From the NCBI GenBank assembly GCA_900541245.1, contig UQIS01000001.1, positions 1-64,000 on the forward strand: 64,000 nt of DNA, given 5' to 3'. This document shows, piece after piece, positions 53,054 through 62,081 of the stretch. Numbering within the stretch: position 1 is the stretch's first letter; the number at the start of each line of letters is the position of its first letter. The notes below the pieces were generated by a model that worked only from the letters and a program-made list of their open reading frames with translations, was not told the origin of the DNA and made no database searches. This DNA comes from an uncultured Collinsella sp. GTDB lineage: Bacteria; Actinomycetota; Coriobacteriia; Coriobacteriales; Coriobacteriaceae. Position numbers and translations under genes: made by a program.

Positions 53054-53176
53054 CTAAGTGAGTAGACTTTTTTGCAATAGCCAAGCACAACCCGCATAAC
53101 GAAAACTAAAACCGCAGATAGAACCCTTGTGCAAAATCCATGTGCTCGCGACATCGCAAAAAGTCTACTCACTTAG
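53054..53176. mobile_element. 123-bp inverted-repeat element, copy 1
   Basis: The element has terminal inverted repeats of 21-22 bp (left 53054-53075, CTAAGTGAGTAGACTTTTTT then GC; right 53156-53176), differing only by one T. A second copy of exactly the same length lies at 62773-62895 with the same ends. The centres share scattered blocks (GCC-AGCA, CCGCAG-TA, CCTTGT, TGC-AAA, GTCGC or CTCGC). It fills most of the 309-base gap between trmB and the helicase gene. It encodes no protein. It could be a MITE-like element or a structured RNA; target-site duplications are not obvious. Confidence 0.8.
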
Positions 53177-53297
53177 CTGGCAACTGCACCAAACGGCCGG
53201 GCAGAACGCCCATTTCCTGCATTTTCTTGCCTGCAAACGCATCGATGCGCCGCTACGCCATAATAGTTGGCGGACAATCGCGAGAGAAAGCAACCAC

Positions 53298-55979
53298 ATG
53301 GCACAGACCACGACAGATACCGCCGCCAGCACCGTCTCCGGCGCCGGCGCCGCCAGCTCATTCTCGGGCGGCACGGGAACCGAAGCCGAGTTTGGCTCGC
53401 TCGGCGCGCTCTCCCCCACCTGGTGGAAGCCCGAGGACGGCAGCGAGCCCGAACCGTGGCTCACGCCCGATCAAGCCTTCGAACGCTTCTTTGAATGGAC
53501 GAGCGATCGCGGCATTGAACTGTGGGATCACCAAGAAGAGGCCCTCATGGACCTGGCTGCCGGCGATCACGTCATTTTAGGCACACCGACCGGATCGGGT
53601 AAATCGCTCGTCGCGCTGGGCATGCTCTTTATGGGCATGGCGCAGGGCAAGCGCTGCTACTACACGGCTCCCATCAAGGCTCTGGTCAGCGAGAAGTTTT
53701 TCGACCTTGTGCAGGTGCTCGGCCGCGATAACGTAGGCATGATTACCGGCGACACGCATATCAACACCAAGGCACCCGTCATCTGCTGCACGGCAGAGAT
53801 CCTTGCCAACGACGCACTGCGCGAGAGCGAAGATGCCGACGTGGGCTGCGTGGCCATGGACGAGTTCCACTACTTTGCCGACCCCGACCGCGGTTGGGCT
53901 TGGCAGGTGCCGCTGCTCACCCTGCCCCACACGCAATTCATGCTCATGAGCGCCACGCTCGGCGATGTCACTGCCATCGCCGCCTCACTCGAGGAACACA
54001 CCGGTGCTACCTGCGACTTGGTCGTCGATGCCCCGCGCCCCGTGCCGCTGAGCTACGACTACGTGACGACCTCCCTCGAGGGCACGGTCGAGCTCGCCAT
54101 GCGCCGCGGCGAGGCCCCGCTCTATATCGTGCACTTTAGCCAGGATGCCGCCCTTGCAACGGCACAGTCGCTCGCCAATTTTGGCATCGCCAGCAAGGAG
54201 CAGCGCGAGGCCATCAAAGAAGCGGCAAAGGGGACGAGCTTCTCCACGGCCTTTGGTAAGATTCTCAAACGCCTGGTTGGATGCGGCGTCGGCGTGCACC
54301 ATGCCGGCATGTTGCCGCGCTATCGCCTGCTGGTGGAGCGCCTGGCGCAGCAGGGCCTGCTGCCCGTCATCTGCGGCACCGATACGCTCGGCGTCGGCAT
54401 CAACGTACCCATCCACACCGTGGTACTCACCGCGCTCACCAAGTTCGACGGCTACAAGATGCGTCGCCTGCGCGCCCGCGAGTTCCATCAGATTGCCGGT
54501 CGCGCCGGCCGCTCGGACTTCGATACCGAGGGCATGGTCATCGCCGAGGCCCCGGAGCACGAGATCGAGAACGCCAAACTCATGGCCAAGGCGGGCGACG
54601 ACCCCAAGAAGCTCCGCAAGATTAAAAAGAAGAAGGCCCCCGAGGGCTTTGTCACCTGGAACAAGCAGACCTTTGAGCGCCTGATCGAGACGCAGCCCGA
54701 GACGCTCAAGCCGCGCCTTCGCATCACGCACTCCATGGTGATTAGCGTGGTCGAGCAGGGCGGCGATGCCCGAGCCCGCGTACACGACCTCATCGAGACG
54801 AGCTTGCAGACCCCCGAGGAAAAGGCCAAGCTCGAGGTTCGCGCCGACGAAATCTTCGCCACGCTCATCGATTCCGGCGTCGTCGTTCGCACCGAGGTGC
54901 CGCCCGCGCCCGACGCCCCGACTGACGCCGCGCTAGACATCGACTATGCACTGACGGTCGATCTGCCCGAGGACTTTGCGCTCGACCAGCCGCTCTCGCC
55001 GTTTTTGCTTGCCGCGCTGGAGCTGCTCGACCCCGAGAGTGAGACCTATACCATGGATCTGATCTCGATGGTCGAGGCAACGCTCGAGGACCCCAAGCAG
55101 GTATTGCGCGCGCAGGAGCGCGCCGCGCGCGACCGCGCGATGGCCGAAATGAAGGCTGACGGCGTCGAATATGAGGAGCGCCTGGAGCGCATCCAGGATG
55201 TCACCTACGAAAAGCCGCTCGAGGACTTGCTCGATGCCGCCTTCGACAAGTACTGCCAAGAAGTACCTTGGGCCAACGACTACCAGCTCTCGCCCAAGAG
55301 CGTCCTGCGCGACATGCTGGAGAGCGCGAGCGACTTTAAGGGCTATATCCAAAAGCTCGGCATCGCCCGCTCCGAGGGCATTTTGTTGCGTTACCTGGCA
55401 GAGGCCTACCGTTCACTCGACCGCACCGTGCCCATCGAGAAGCGCGACGAGCGCCTGCGCGACATTATCTCGTGGCTGGGCTTTGTGGTGCGCTCGGTGG
55501 ACTCGAGCCTGGTGGATGAGTGGGAGAACGCCGGCAACCCGGCAGCCCTCGATGCTGCGCCGCCGCAGGGCATCGACGAGGTCGTGGCGGACCGTCGCGG
55601 CTGCACGCTATTGGTGCGCAACGCGCTCTTCCGCCGCGTGACCCTTGCCGCCCGCGAGCACGTTCGCGACCTGGGCGAGCTCGACGACGACTGGGGCATG
55701 AGCGAGATCCGCTGGCAAAAAGCACTCGACGCTTACCAAGAGCAGCACGAGGAAATCCTCACCGACGGAGATGCCCGCAGCGCCGCGATGTTTTCCATTG
55801 ACGAGTCCGACGAGAAGACCGCGCACGTATGGCACGTGCACCAGATCTTTGCCGACGAGGATGGCGACCACGATTTTGGCATCATGGGCGATGTCGATCT
55901 GGACGCCACGCAAGACGGCGGCGAGGTCATCTTCAAAAACTACCGCGTCGGCTTTATCGAGGACCTGCTCGAGGACTAG
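53298..55979 (+). CDS. Ski2-like DEAD/DEAH-box helicase (DUF3516 type)
   Basis: The 893-residue superfamily 2 helicase has a 35-residue Ala/Ser/Gly-rich lead, then GTPTGSGKS (95-103), DEFH (188-191, in place of DEAH), LMSATLGD, HHAGMLPRYR, DTLGVGINVPI and QIAGRAGRSD. The MDEFHYF-PDRG pattern and the long helical C-terminus (DUF3516) mark an actinobacterial Ski2-like group, probably an RNA or DNA unwinding enzyme. I start at the ATG at 53298, after the repeat element, with a weak GAGAGAAAG upstream. It has its own terminator. Confidence 0.9.
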   Translation: MAQTTTDTAASTVSGAGAASSFSGGTGTEAEFGSLGALSPTWWKPEDGSEPEPWLTPDQAFERFFEWTSDRGIELWDHQEEALMDLAAGDHVILGTPTGSGKSLVALGMLFMGMAQGKRCYYTAPIKALVSEKFFDLVQVLGRDNVGMITGDTHINTKAPVICCTAEILANDALRESEDADVGCVAMDEFHYFADPDRGWAWQVPLLTLPHTQFMLMSATLGDVTAIAASLEEHTGATCDLVVDAPRPVPLSYDYVTTSLEGTVELAMRRGEAPLYIVHFSQDAALATAQSLANFGIASKEQREAIKEAAKGTSFSTAFGKILKRLVGCGVGVHHAGMLPRYRLLVERLAQQGLLPVICGTDTLGVGINVPIHTVVLTALTKFDGYKMRRLRAREFHQIAGRAGRSDFDTEGMVIAEAPEHEIENAKLMAKAGDDPKKLRKIKKKKAPEGFVTWNKQTFERLIETQPETLKPRLRITHSMVISVVEQGGDARARVHDLIETSLQTPEEKAKLEVRADEIFATLIDSGVVVRTEVPPAPDAPTDAALDIDYALTVDLPEDFALDQPLSPFLLAALELLDPESETYTMDLISMVEATLEDPKQVLRAQERAARDRAMAEMKADGVEYEERLERIQDVTYEKPLEDLLDAAFDKYCQEVPWANDYQLSPKSVLRDMLESASDFKGYIQKLGIARSEGILLRYLAEAYRSLDRTVPIEKRDERLRDIISWLGFVVRSVDSSLVDEWENAGNPAALDAAPPQGIDEVVADRRGCTLLVRNALFRRVTLAAREHVRDLGELDDDWGMSEIRWQKALDAYQEQHEEILTDGDARSAAMFSIDESDEKTAHVWHVHQIFADEDGDHDFGIMGDVDLDATQDGGEVIFKNYRVGFIEDLLED

Positions 55980-56003
55980 CCGAACATACTGGAACGAAAC
56001 GAA

Positions 56004-56041
56004 GCGGGGCCGCTGGCAATATAGCCAGCGGCCCCGCTTTT
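56004..56041 (+). terminator. Terminator between the helicase and DUF2130 genes
   Basis: A 14-pair stem GCGGGGCCGCTGGC / GCCAGCGGCCCCGC with a six-base loop is followed by TTTT. It lies between convergent genes; the minus-strand side lacks a clean T-run. Confidence 0.92.
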
Positions 56042-56058
56042 GCGCGATACGCTATCCC

Positions 56059-57816
56059 CTACTCGGTATCCTCGACCTCATACGAATCCGCCTCGGCTGG
56101 CTCATCGTTTGTCTCTGTCGCAGCCCCGCGCGCCTCGTCAAACGCGGCCTTCATGGTCTTGTTGCCCCACGTGAGCTTGCGAATGGTAAGATCGTCGGCC
56201 TTCTTGTTGGCTAGGCGCAGATTGTTCTCGGAGGACAGCAACGCCTCCTTGGTTTTCTGCAGATGGCTAATCGTCTTGTCGATCTCATCAATCGCCGTTT
56301 GGAACTTGCGGCTCGCGATCTCGTAGTTGCGACCGAAATCATTCTTGAACTTTTCCATCTTGGCTTCGAAGTTCGTGACGTCGATATTCTGCTGTTTGTA
56401 CTCCGCCAGTTCCTGCTTATAGCGCAGCGAACCCATGGCGGCGTTGCGAAGAAGCGTGATCATGGGAATAAAGAACTGTGGGCGAATCACGTACATCTTC
56501 TCGTAGCGATAGCTCACGTCCACGATGCCGGCGTTGTAAAGCTCGCTCTCGGGCTCGAGCAGCGTGCAGAGCACCGCGTACTCACAGCCTTTCTGGCGAC
56601 GATCGTGATCGAGTTTCTTAAAGAAGTCCTCGTTTTTATGCTTGGTCGCGGTCTCGTCGTTCTCGTTTTTCATCTCGAACATAATCGAAATGACCTCGTT
56701 GCCGCTTGCGTCGCACTCGCGGAAGATAAAGTCGCCCTTGGTACCCTCGGACGCATCGTTATCTTTCTCGAAGTACGCGTTAGGAAACGCCGTCATGCGC
56801 AGGCGATTGAACTCGGTCTCGCAGTGCTGCTCGAGTGACTCGCCCACCATCTTGGTGGACAGGCGGACCTTCATGTCCTTAAGGCGCTCAATCTCTTCAT
56901 CCTTGTAGCGAATCAGGTCATCGCTCGCGCGCTTGGCCTGCGCGAGCTCGAGCTCATGCGCCGCCTTGGCCTGTTCCTCGCGAGAATCGCGCACCGCCAG
57001 CTCACTCGTCAGCTTGGCACGTGCCTCATCGCGCTCTCGCTCCGCCGCGGCGACCGCCTCTGACAGGTTCATTTTTGCCATCAGTTCCTGCTCGCGCAGC
57101 TGGGCACGCAGACCCTCGGCCTCTTGCTCAGATTGTGCCTTTGCGACGGAAAACTTCTCCTGTACCGTCGCGCGGTAGTCAGCAAGCACGCGCTCGGCCT
57201 CGCTGCGAGCGGCATCGAGCTCACGCTGCGACTCTGCCGCGGCAGCGGCAAGCGCCATCTCCTGGGCCTTGTCAGCCGCGGCAAGCCTGGCCTGCAGCTC
57301 GGCAATCTGAGCATCACGTGCAGCTAAATCGTTTTGAGCAGCGTTGCGCGCCGCCGACTCGGCAAGCTTGGCTTCGTCATCTTTGCATCCCAGCTGCGCA
57401 CGCAAATTGTCGATCTCGCGCTGAAGCTCAGCATTCTCCTTCTGAGCATCGGCACGGGCCTCAACCGCCGCACGCTGACTTGCGCTCTCGCGCTCTGCGG
57501 CAGCGCCCTCGAGCTTGGCGCGCAACTCGGCAAGCTCGGCATCGCGCTTGGCGACCTCTTGTGCCAGCTGCTGAGCTGCAGCGTTCTTCTGCTCGACAAG
57601 CTGAGCGTTGCGCTGAGACTCTGCCTTTTGCAAGGCAGCCGTCGAACGCGAGCGCTCAAGCTCCAGCGCCTGCTCGCCCTCGCGCTGGACCGCCTTCACA
57701 CGCTCGTCCAGGTCGCGCGAAAACTCGGCATCGCGTACTTGCTTGACGATATCCGCATAGCCGGACGCATCGACCTTAAAAACTTCGCCGCAATGCGGGC
57801 ACTTAATCTCGTTCAT
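56059..57816 (-). CDS. DUF2130 coiled-coil protein
   Basis: The 585-residue protein starts with CPHCGEVFKVD, a small zinc-ribbon-like motif, then a long Ala/Glu/Arg-rich coiled coil (about 30-275). The DUF2130 domain follows (about 275-490): MVGESLEQHCETEFNRLR, EGTKGDFIFRE and ISIMFEMKNEN. The D-x-x-F and F-E-M-K residues look like a PD-(D/E)XK-type active site, so a nuclease fold is proposed for the family but not shown. A second helical part ends it. It is alone on its strand. Confidence 0.85.
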   Translation of the reverse strand: MNEIKCPHCGEVFKVDASGYADIVKQVRDAEFSRDLDERVKAVQREGEQALELERSRSTAALQKAESQRNAQLVEQKNAAAQQLAQEVAKRDAELAELRAKLEGAAAERESASQRAAVEARADAQKENAELQREIDNLRAQLGCKDDEAKLAESAARNAAQNDLAARDAQIAELQARLAAADKAQEMALAAAAAESQRELDAARSEAERVLADYRATVQEKFSVAKAQSEQEAEGLRAQLREQELMAKMNLSEAVAAAERERDEARAKLTSELAVRDSREEQAKAAHELELAQAKRASDDLIRYKDEEIERLKDMKVRLSTKMVGESLEQHCETEFNRLRMTAFPNAYFEKDNDASEGTKGDFIFRECDASGNEVISIMFEMKNENDETATKHKNEDFFKKLDHDRRQKGCEYAVLCTLLEPESELYNAGIVDVSYRYEKMYVIRPQFFIPMITLLRNAAMGSLRYKQELAEYKQQNIDVTNFEAKMEKFKNDFGRNYEIASRKFQTAIDEIDKTISHLQKTKEALLSSENNLRLANKKADDLTIRKLTWGNKTMKAAFDEARGAATETNDEPAEADSYEVEDTE

Positions 57817-57880
57817 AGCAGCTCCTCGATGGACGCAAATTTCGACCGCCTACACTCTACCGCGCCGCACGGACAAAAAA

Positions 57881-57956
57881 GGCGCCGCTGCCATAATGGC
57901 AACGGCGCCAGAGCCACCACAAAGGTGCCTGTCCCCTTTGTGGTGGCTCTGGCGCC
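57881..57956 (-). terminator. Double hairpin: terminator plus 22-bp palindrome
   Basis: Directly after the metallophosphoesterase stop, 57904-57925 pairs perfectly with 57935-57956 (22 pairs) around the loop TGCCTGTCC. On the minus strand this is followed by GGCGCCGTTGCC / GGCAGCGGCGCC and six T (57875-57880), a strong terminator. The two stems share GGCGCC at 57904-57909 and so exclude each other. The 22-pair stem carries a GGGACAGG motif like the hairpins at 43798 and 14257. Confidence 0.85.
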
Positions 57957-58502
57957 CTATAACCCAAAGAAGCTAAGAATCTGATCACGGCTTACGGGCT
58001 TGTACTCGTTGGCATCGAGACCGACATCGTAGCGAAAGATAGGGCGCTCGCGATCGCGGTTGCGCACGTTGGTGCGGTCTCCCCTGCTGTGGATATGCCC
58101 GTGCAGCATGACGGCGCCACGCGCCTTGCCGTTCCAGCTGAGCATGGGGTAATGGCTCAACACCAGGCGATGGCCCTTGGCATAGCCGGGAGCAATCTCC
58201 AGGTAATCGCGCACGTCTTCCCAAATCTGCGGTACGTCGGGATCTTCCCAGTCGCCGTCATGGTTACCACGGATGAGCGTCACGTTCTGACATTCGATAC
58301 GCTCGCGCAGACGCACCGCCTCCGCCAGGGGCAAACGATAGGTAAAGTCTCCCAAGATATAGAGACGGTCGTCCGCCGCCACGCACTCATTGACGGCATC
58401 GATGACCTTGCGGTTCATCTCCTCGACCGAATCAAACGGCCGATCCATATCGTGCAAGATATTCGTATCGCCCAGGTGCAGGTCGGCGGTAAACCACATC
58501 AT
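57957..58502 (-). CDS. Metallophosphoesterase
   Basis: The 181-residue protein has the calcineurin-type metal motifs in order: DLHLGD (7-12), GDFTYR, RGNHDGDW, LSHYPM and LHGHIHSRG. It should hydrolyse a phosphoester with two metal ions. The short size, RGNHDGDW and WNGKARG fit small phosphatases of unknown substrate that some genomes carry with phage or tRNA-repair genes. No signal peptide is visible. A strong hairpin and terminator follow at once. The 59-residue gene upstream lies 66 bases away on the same strand. Confidence 0.88.
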   Translation of the reverse strand: MMWFTADLHLGDTNILHDMDRPFDSVEEMNRKVIDAVNECVAADDRLYILGDFTYRLPLAEAVRLRERIECQNVTLIRGNHDGDWEDPDVPQIWEDVRDYLEIAPGYAKGHRLVLSHYPMLSWNGKARGAVMLHGHIHSRGDRTNVRNRDRERPIFRYDVGLDANEYKPVSRDQILSFFGL

Positions 58503-58568
58503 CGTCTATGTCCTCATTTCGCAACGCGTCAAACTCGTGCTAAGTATACAGACACAGCGATACGGCGG

Positions 58569-58748
58569 TTAGCCAAAGAGCCCGCCGAACGGGCCGCGAC
58601 TGCGTTTGCCTTGCTTTTTCGAAGCGTTACCCTGAGTTTTCTTGTCCCGCCGTTTCTTACGGTCCTGTTCCAGATCATCGTCGTCGAGCAGCAGATCCCA
58701 CTCAAACGGATCATCCGTTAAATCGAACAGGTCATCGTCGTCAAACAT
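58569..58748 (-). CDS. Small charged protein (59 aa)
   Basis: The frame runs MFDDDDLFDLTDDPFEW..., a strongly acidic first half, then KKRRDKKTQGN, a basic second half, and ends GPFGGLFG. The protein has no membrane span or known domain. AAGGGAAG lies seven bases before the ATG. It lies 18 bases after the HIRAN gene on the same strand, so the two are probably co-transcribed. The opposite charge of the halves suggests binding to a protein or nucleic acid; this is inference. Confidence 0.6.
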   Translation of the reverse strand: MFDDDDLFDLTDDPFEWDLLLDDDDLEQDRKKRRDKKTQGNASKKQGKRSRGPFGGLFG

Positions 58749-58766
58749 GGCAGCTTCCCTTACCGA

Positions 58767-59093
58767 CTAGCGAGCATCCACCACATAGAGCCCAACGCGC
58801 ACCTGATGCCACGGGCTGCGCTCGGGGGCAACCTGTTGCACACGGGCCTCAAATACGTCCTCGTGGCCGTAATACATCATCAAGGACAGTGGGCCGACCT
58901 CGTTTCCCGGAACGTAGCCAAGTTTGGTCTTGCCATAGTAGATAGCAACTGCCTCGGGGTCATGGGGATTATCGCGCTCGGCACACAGCGTCAGTTTATC
59001 GCCCGCTTTAAGATCGCCTAGGACCAAAGCGCCATCGGCATACTGAAATCCTGCAATGTGAAATGACAGAAGAACACGTGAAGGCTCGTACAT
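58767..59093 (-). CDS. HIRAN-domain protein
   Basis: The 108-residue protein is almost wholly a HIRAN domain: FHIAGFQYADG, LKAGDKLTLCAERDNPHDPEAVAIYYGKTKLGYVPGN. In larger proteins HIRAN binds DNA 3' ends at stalled forks; stand-alone forms are common in bacteria, with unknown role. There is no membrane span. It probably forms an operon with the 59-residue gene and perhaps the metallophosphoesterase downstream. Confidence 0.85.
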   Translation of the reverse strand: MYEPSRVLLSFHIAGFQYADGALVLGDLKAGDKLTLCAERDNPHDPEAVAIYYGKTKLGYVPGNEVGPLSLMMYYGHEDVFEARVQQVAPERSPWHQVRVGLYVVDAR

Positions 59094-59215
59094 AGCAACT
59101 CCCCTAACGGCCGGATAAACCGGCGCTTAACCTTATTGAGAAGTCTACGAACTCGTGCGGACACAAATTCATCCCGCCTGTGCCTTTCGACCGTTTGTCG
59201 CTACGCCATCTGATT

Positions 59216-60595
59216 CTAATGCACAAACATGCGCACGAATTTGTGCTTCCAGCTTGCGTAGGGCGCATACCGAAACGGCACGTCCAGCCAGGTTGCCTTG
59301 TTCACGATGCTCTTCTTGTGGCTAAACGTATCGAAGCTCTCGCGGCCATGGTACTGCCCCATACCGCTCGCGCCCATGCCGCCAAAGCCCATATGGCTCG
59401 TAGCCAAGTGCATGATGGTGTCGTTGACGCAGCCGCCGCCAAAGGGCACGTAGCGCACAAAGCGTTGCTGAACCGAACGGTCCTGGCTAAAGATATACAG
59501 GGCCAGCGGCGTCGGACGATCCGTAATAAACGCTTCGGCCTCGTCAAGGCTCTCAAACGTCAGCACTGGCAAAATGGGGCCGAAGATCTCCTCCTGCATC
59601 ACGGCGTCATCGGGGGACACGCCGTCCAAAATCGTCGGCTCGATCTTGAGCGAGGCCTCGCGCGCGGTACCTCCAAGCACGACCTTATCGGGATCGATCA
59701 GCCCGCGCACGCGCGCAAAATGCTTGGCGTTGACAATATGACCGTAGTCCTCGTTATCGAGCGGATACTCGCCAAACATACGGCGGACCTCCTCCTTGAT
59801 GAGGCCCAGCAGCTCGTCGTGCACGCGCGTATCGACCAGCAGGTAGTCGGGCGCCACGCAGGTCTGCCCCACGTTGAGCCATTTACCAAAGGCGATACGC
59901 CGTGCCGCAACCTTCAAGTTTGCCGTCGCATCCACGATGCAGGGACTCTTTCCGCCCAGCTCAAGCGTCACAGGCGTAAGGTTTTTACTTGCGCGCTCCA
60001 TAACGAGTTTGCCGACCGGAACGCTACCGGTAAAGAAGATCTTGTCCCAGTGCTCATCGAGCAGCGCTTCGTTCTCGGCGCGCCCGCCCTCGACAACCGT
60101 CACCAGGCGCGGATCAAATGCCTCTTCACAGATTTGCCTGAGCACCGCGCTCGATGCCGGAGCATAGGCGCTCGGCTTGATGACCACGGTATTGCCCGCG
60201 GCAAGGGCGCCAGCGAGCGGCTCGAGCGTCAGCAAAAACGGATAGTTCCAGGGCGCCATGATGAGCGTGACGCCATAGGGCACGGTTTGCGTTTTGCACA
60301 CGCTCACGGCGTTAGCGAGGTCGCACGGACGCAGGCGCGGACGACTCCATCGAACCACGTGAGCGATCTGATGTCGAATCTCGGAAAGCGATGTGCCAAT
60401 CTCGCACATATAGGCCTCGTCATGCGACTTTCCCAAATCGGTCTTGAGCGCATGAGCGATATCGGCCTCGTGGGCCCGCACCGCATCGCGTAAACTCACG
60501 AGCGCGCGACGTCGAGCATCGACATCAAACGTGGCGTGCGTCTTAAAGTAGGCGCGCTGATCGCCGACGATGCGCGCAATTTCCTCGGTGTTCAT
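59216..60595 (-). CDS. Aldehyde dehydrogenase (class 3-like)
   Basis: The 459-residue enzyme oxidises aldehydes to acids with NAD(P)+. Glu212 (LELGGKSP) and the nucleophile Cys246 (GQTCVAP) are in place, as are APWNYPF, KPSAYAPA and FTGS. The short length and C-terminus (FRYAPYASWKHKFVRMFVH) place it near the class 3, fatty-aldehyde branch. It starts nine bases after the ADH stop, so they are an operon, able to turn an alcohol into an acid via the aldehyde, or the reverse. The substrate is unknown. There is no membrane anchor. Confidence 0.9.
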   Translation of the reverse strand: MNTEEIARIVGDQRAYFKTHATFDVDARRRALVSLRDAVRAHEADIAHALKTDLGKSHDEAYMCEIGTSLSEIRHQIAHVVRWSRPRLRPCDLANAVSVCKTQTVPYGVTLIMAPWNYPFLLTLEPLAGALAAGNTVVIKPSAYAPASSAVLRQICEEAFDPRLVTVVEGGRAENEALLDEHWDKIFFTGSVPVGKLVMERASKNLTPVTLELGGKSPCIVDATANLKVAARRIAFGKWLNVGQTCVAPDYLLVDTRVHDELLGLIKEEVRRMFGEYPLDNEDYGHIVNAKHFARVRGLIDPDKVVLGGTAREASLKIEPTILDGVSPDDAVMQEEIFGPILPVLTFESLDEAEAFITDRPTPLALYIFSQDRSVQQRFVRYVPFGGGCVNDTIMHLATSHMGFGGMGASGMGQYHGRESFDTFSHKKSIVNKATWLDVPFRYAPYASWKHKFVRMFVH

Positions 60596-60604
60596 GGCAC
60601 CCTC

Positions 60605-61825
60605 CTAGTTCTCGTCCTCAAACATACCACCCGCGACGACCTCGTACATATGCTCGAGCTCCGAGCGGTCCATCAAAAGTGGAACGGGGTACAGGGGATT
60701 GGCCTCGGCATCGGCATGGGCCGCCATTTGCGGAATATCGGAGCGGCGAATACCCGAGACATATTTGGGGATTCCCAGGGCCTCGTTCATGCGGTCGACC
60801 CAATCGATAAAGGCCTCGGCCGCAAGACTGTCCTGCGCGGTAGCCGGCGCAATGCCCGCCATGCGAGCAAGATCGGCAAGCTTGGGGGCGGCGGCGTCAC
60901 CATAAGCGCGAAGCATGTGCGGCAGGATGATCGCGTTGGCCAAACCGTGCGGAATTCCGTATCGGCCGCCTAGACTGTGCGCGATGGCATGAACGTATCC
61001 AACATAGGAGCGCGTAAAGGCAACTCCCGCCTTATACGCCGCCGAAAGCATATTGCGACGCGCACGCATGTCGTCGCCATGCTCATAGGCCTCGAGCAAA
61101 TTGTCGTGGATGAGCTGCACCGCCTGTCGCGCCATCTTGCGCGTATAGGGCGTGGTGCTTCGCCCGATAAACGCCTCGACGGCATGCGTCAGGGCGTCCA
61201 TGCCCGTCTGCCCCGTAATGGAGGCGGGCAGACCGCGCGTAAACTCGGGGTCGTGCGCCGCAAAGCGCGGGATAAGCACAAAGTCGTTAATGGGATACTT
61301 GTAGTGCGTCTCGTCATCGGTAATTACCGCCGCGAGCGTGACCTCGCTTCCCGTGCCCGCCGTGGTGGGAACGGCGATGAGCAGCGGCAGGCGACGATGA
61401 ATCCGCAGCAGCCCGCGCATCTTGTTGATGGGCTTGCTTGGCTGCGCAATGCGTGCGCCCACGCCCTTGGCGCAGTCCATGGCTGATCCTCCGCCAAAAC
61501 CGATAATGGCCTGGCAGGCGCGCTCTCGATACAGGGACGCCGCCTCCTCCACATTCGAGACCGTGGGGTTCGCACGCGTTTCGGCATAGACCGTAACGCC
61601 AATCCCCTGAGCCGTAAGCGCACGCTCGAGTGATGCCGTGAGTCCCAAACGTGCAATACCAGGGTCTGTCACGATAAGGACCTTCTGGATCGAGCGCTTT
61701 TGAAGCACCGCGGGCACATCCTCGGCATGCTCCAGAATGCGCGGCTCGGTATAGGGCAGGATCGGCAATGCAATGCGAAAAACCGTCTGATATGTTCGGC
61801 ACCAGGCACGACGGGCTAGATGCAT
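60605..61825 (-). CDS. Iron-containing alcohol dehydrogenase
   Basis: The 406-residue enzyme belongs to the iron-dependent group III alcohol dehydrogenases. GFGGGSAMDCAKGV binds the nucleotide, PTTAGTGSEVT is conserved, and metal ligands lie in GMDALTHAVEAF (Asp and His), AIAHSLGGRYGIPHG and ILPH. It starts MHLARRAWCRTYQ, with AAGGAG at a good distance from ATG 61825; the frame is open 27 codons further up. A near-perfect dyad just upstream of the ribosome site resembles a Rex operator, which would tie expression to the NADH/NAD+ ratio. Confidence 0.92.
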   Translation of the reverse strand: MHLARRAWCRTYQTVFRIALPILPYTEPRILEHAEDVPAVLQKRSIQKVLIVTDPGIARLGLTASLERALTAQGIGVTVYAETRANPTVSNVEEAASLYRERACQAIIGFGGGSAMDCAKGVGARIAQPSKPINKMRGLLRIHRRLPLLIAVPTTAGTGSEVTLAAVITDDETHYKYPINDFVLIPRFAAHDPEFTRGLPASITGQTGMDALTHAVEAFIGRSTTPYTRKMARQAVQLIHDNLLEAYEHGDDMRARRNMLSAAYKAGVAFTRSYVGYVHAIAHSLGGRYGIPHGLANAIILPHMLRAYGDAAAPKLADLARMAGIAPATAQDSLAAEAFIDWVDRMNEALGIPKYVSGIRRSDIPQMAAHADAEANPLYPVPLLMDRSELEHMYEVVAGGMFEDEN

Positions 61826-61842
61826 AAAGGAAACTCCTTCAT

Positions 61843-61860
61843 TTGTTGATAGGTCAACAT
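61843..61860. promoter_or_regulatory. Rex-like operator before the ADH-ALDH operon
   Basis: TTGTTGATAGGTCAACAT has two half-sites around four bases. It agrees with the clostridial Rex pattern TTGTTAA-N4-TTAACAA at 11 of 14 fixed positions. It lies 18-35 bases before the ADH start, where a bound repressor would block transcription. No rex gene is in the window. Confidence 0.5.
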
Positions 61861-61939
61861 TTGCTCGCCCGATTGTACTCAGCAAAAATCGCAGACGGCC
61901 TCCCAATCGTTAATCAATCAACATCTTCATATCTCGAAA

Positions 61940-61967
61940 TTGTTTTATTAAAAATCATTCCTAATAG
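61940..61967 (+). promoter_or_regulatory. Candidate promoter of reverse rubrerythrin
   Basis: TTGTTT (61940-61945) and TAATAG (61962-61967), 16 bases apart, lie in an AT-rich stretch about 115 bases before the rubrerythrin start. Confidence 0.4.
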
Positions 61968-62081
61968 GCTTCACATTTGGTTGCATTTATGGATAATAGA
62001 ACTCGTCAAGACGCACGTCCGGAGAGGGCCCTTACGGGACCGGACGAGCGCACAATCGCCATCGATCGAAAGGATCGAATC

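Noticed and set aside
53127..53297. N-terminal extension of the Ski2-like helicase
   Set aside because: It would translate the end of the 123-bp repeat element and has no ribosome site.
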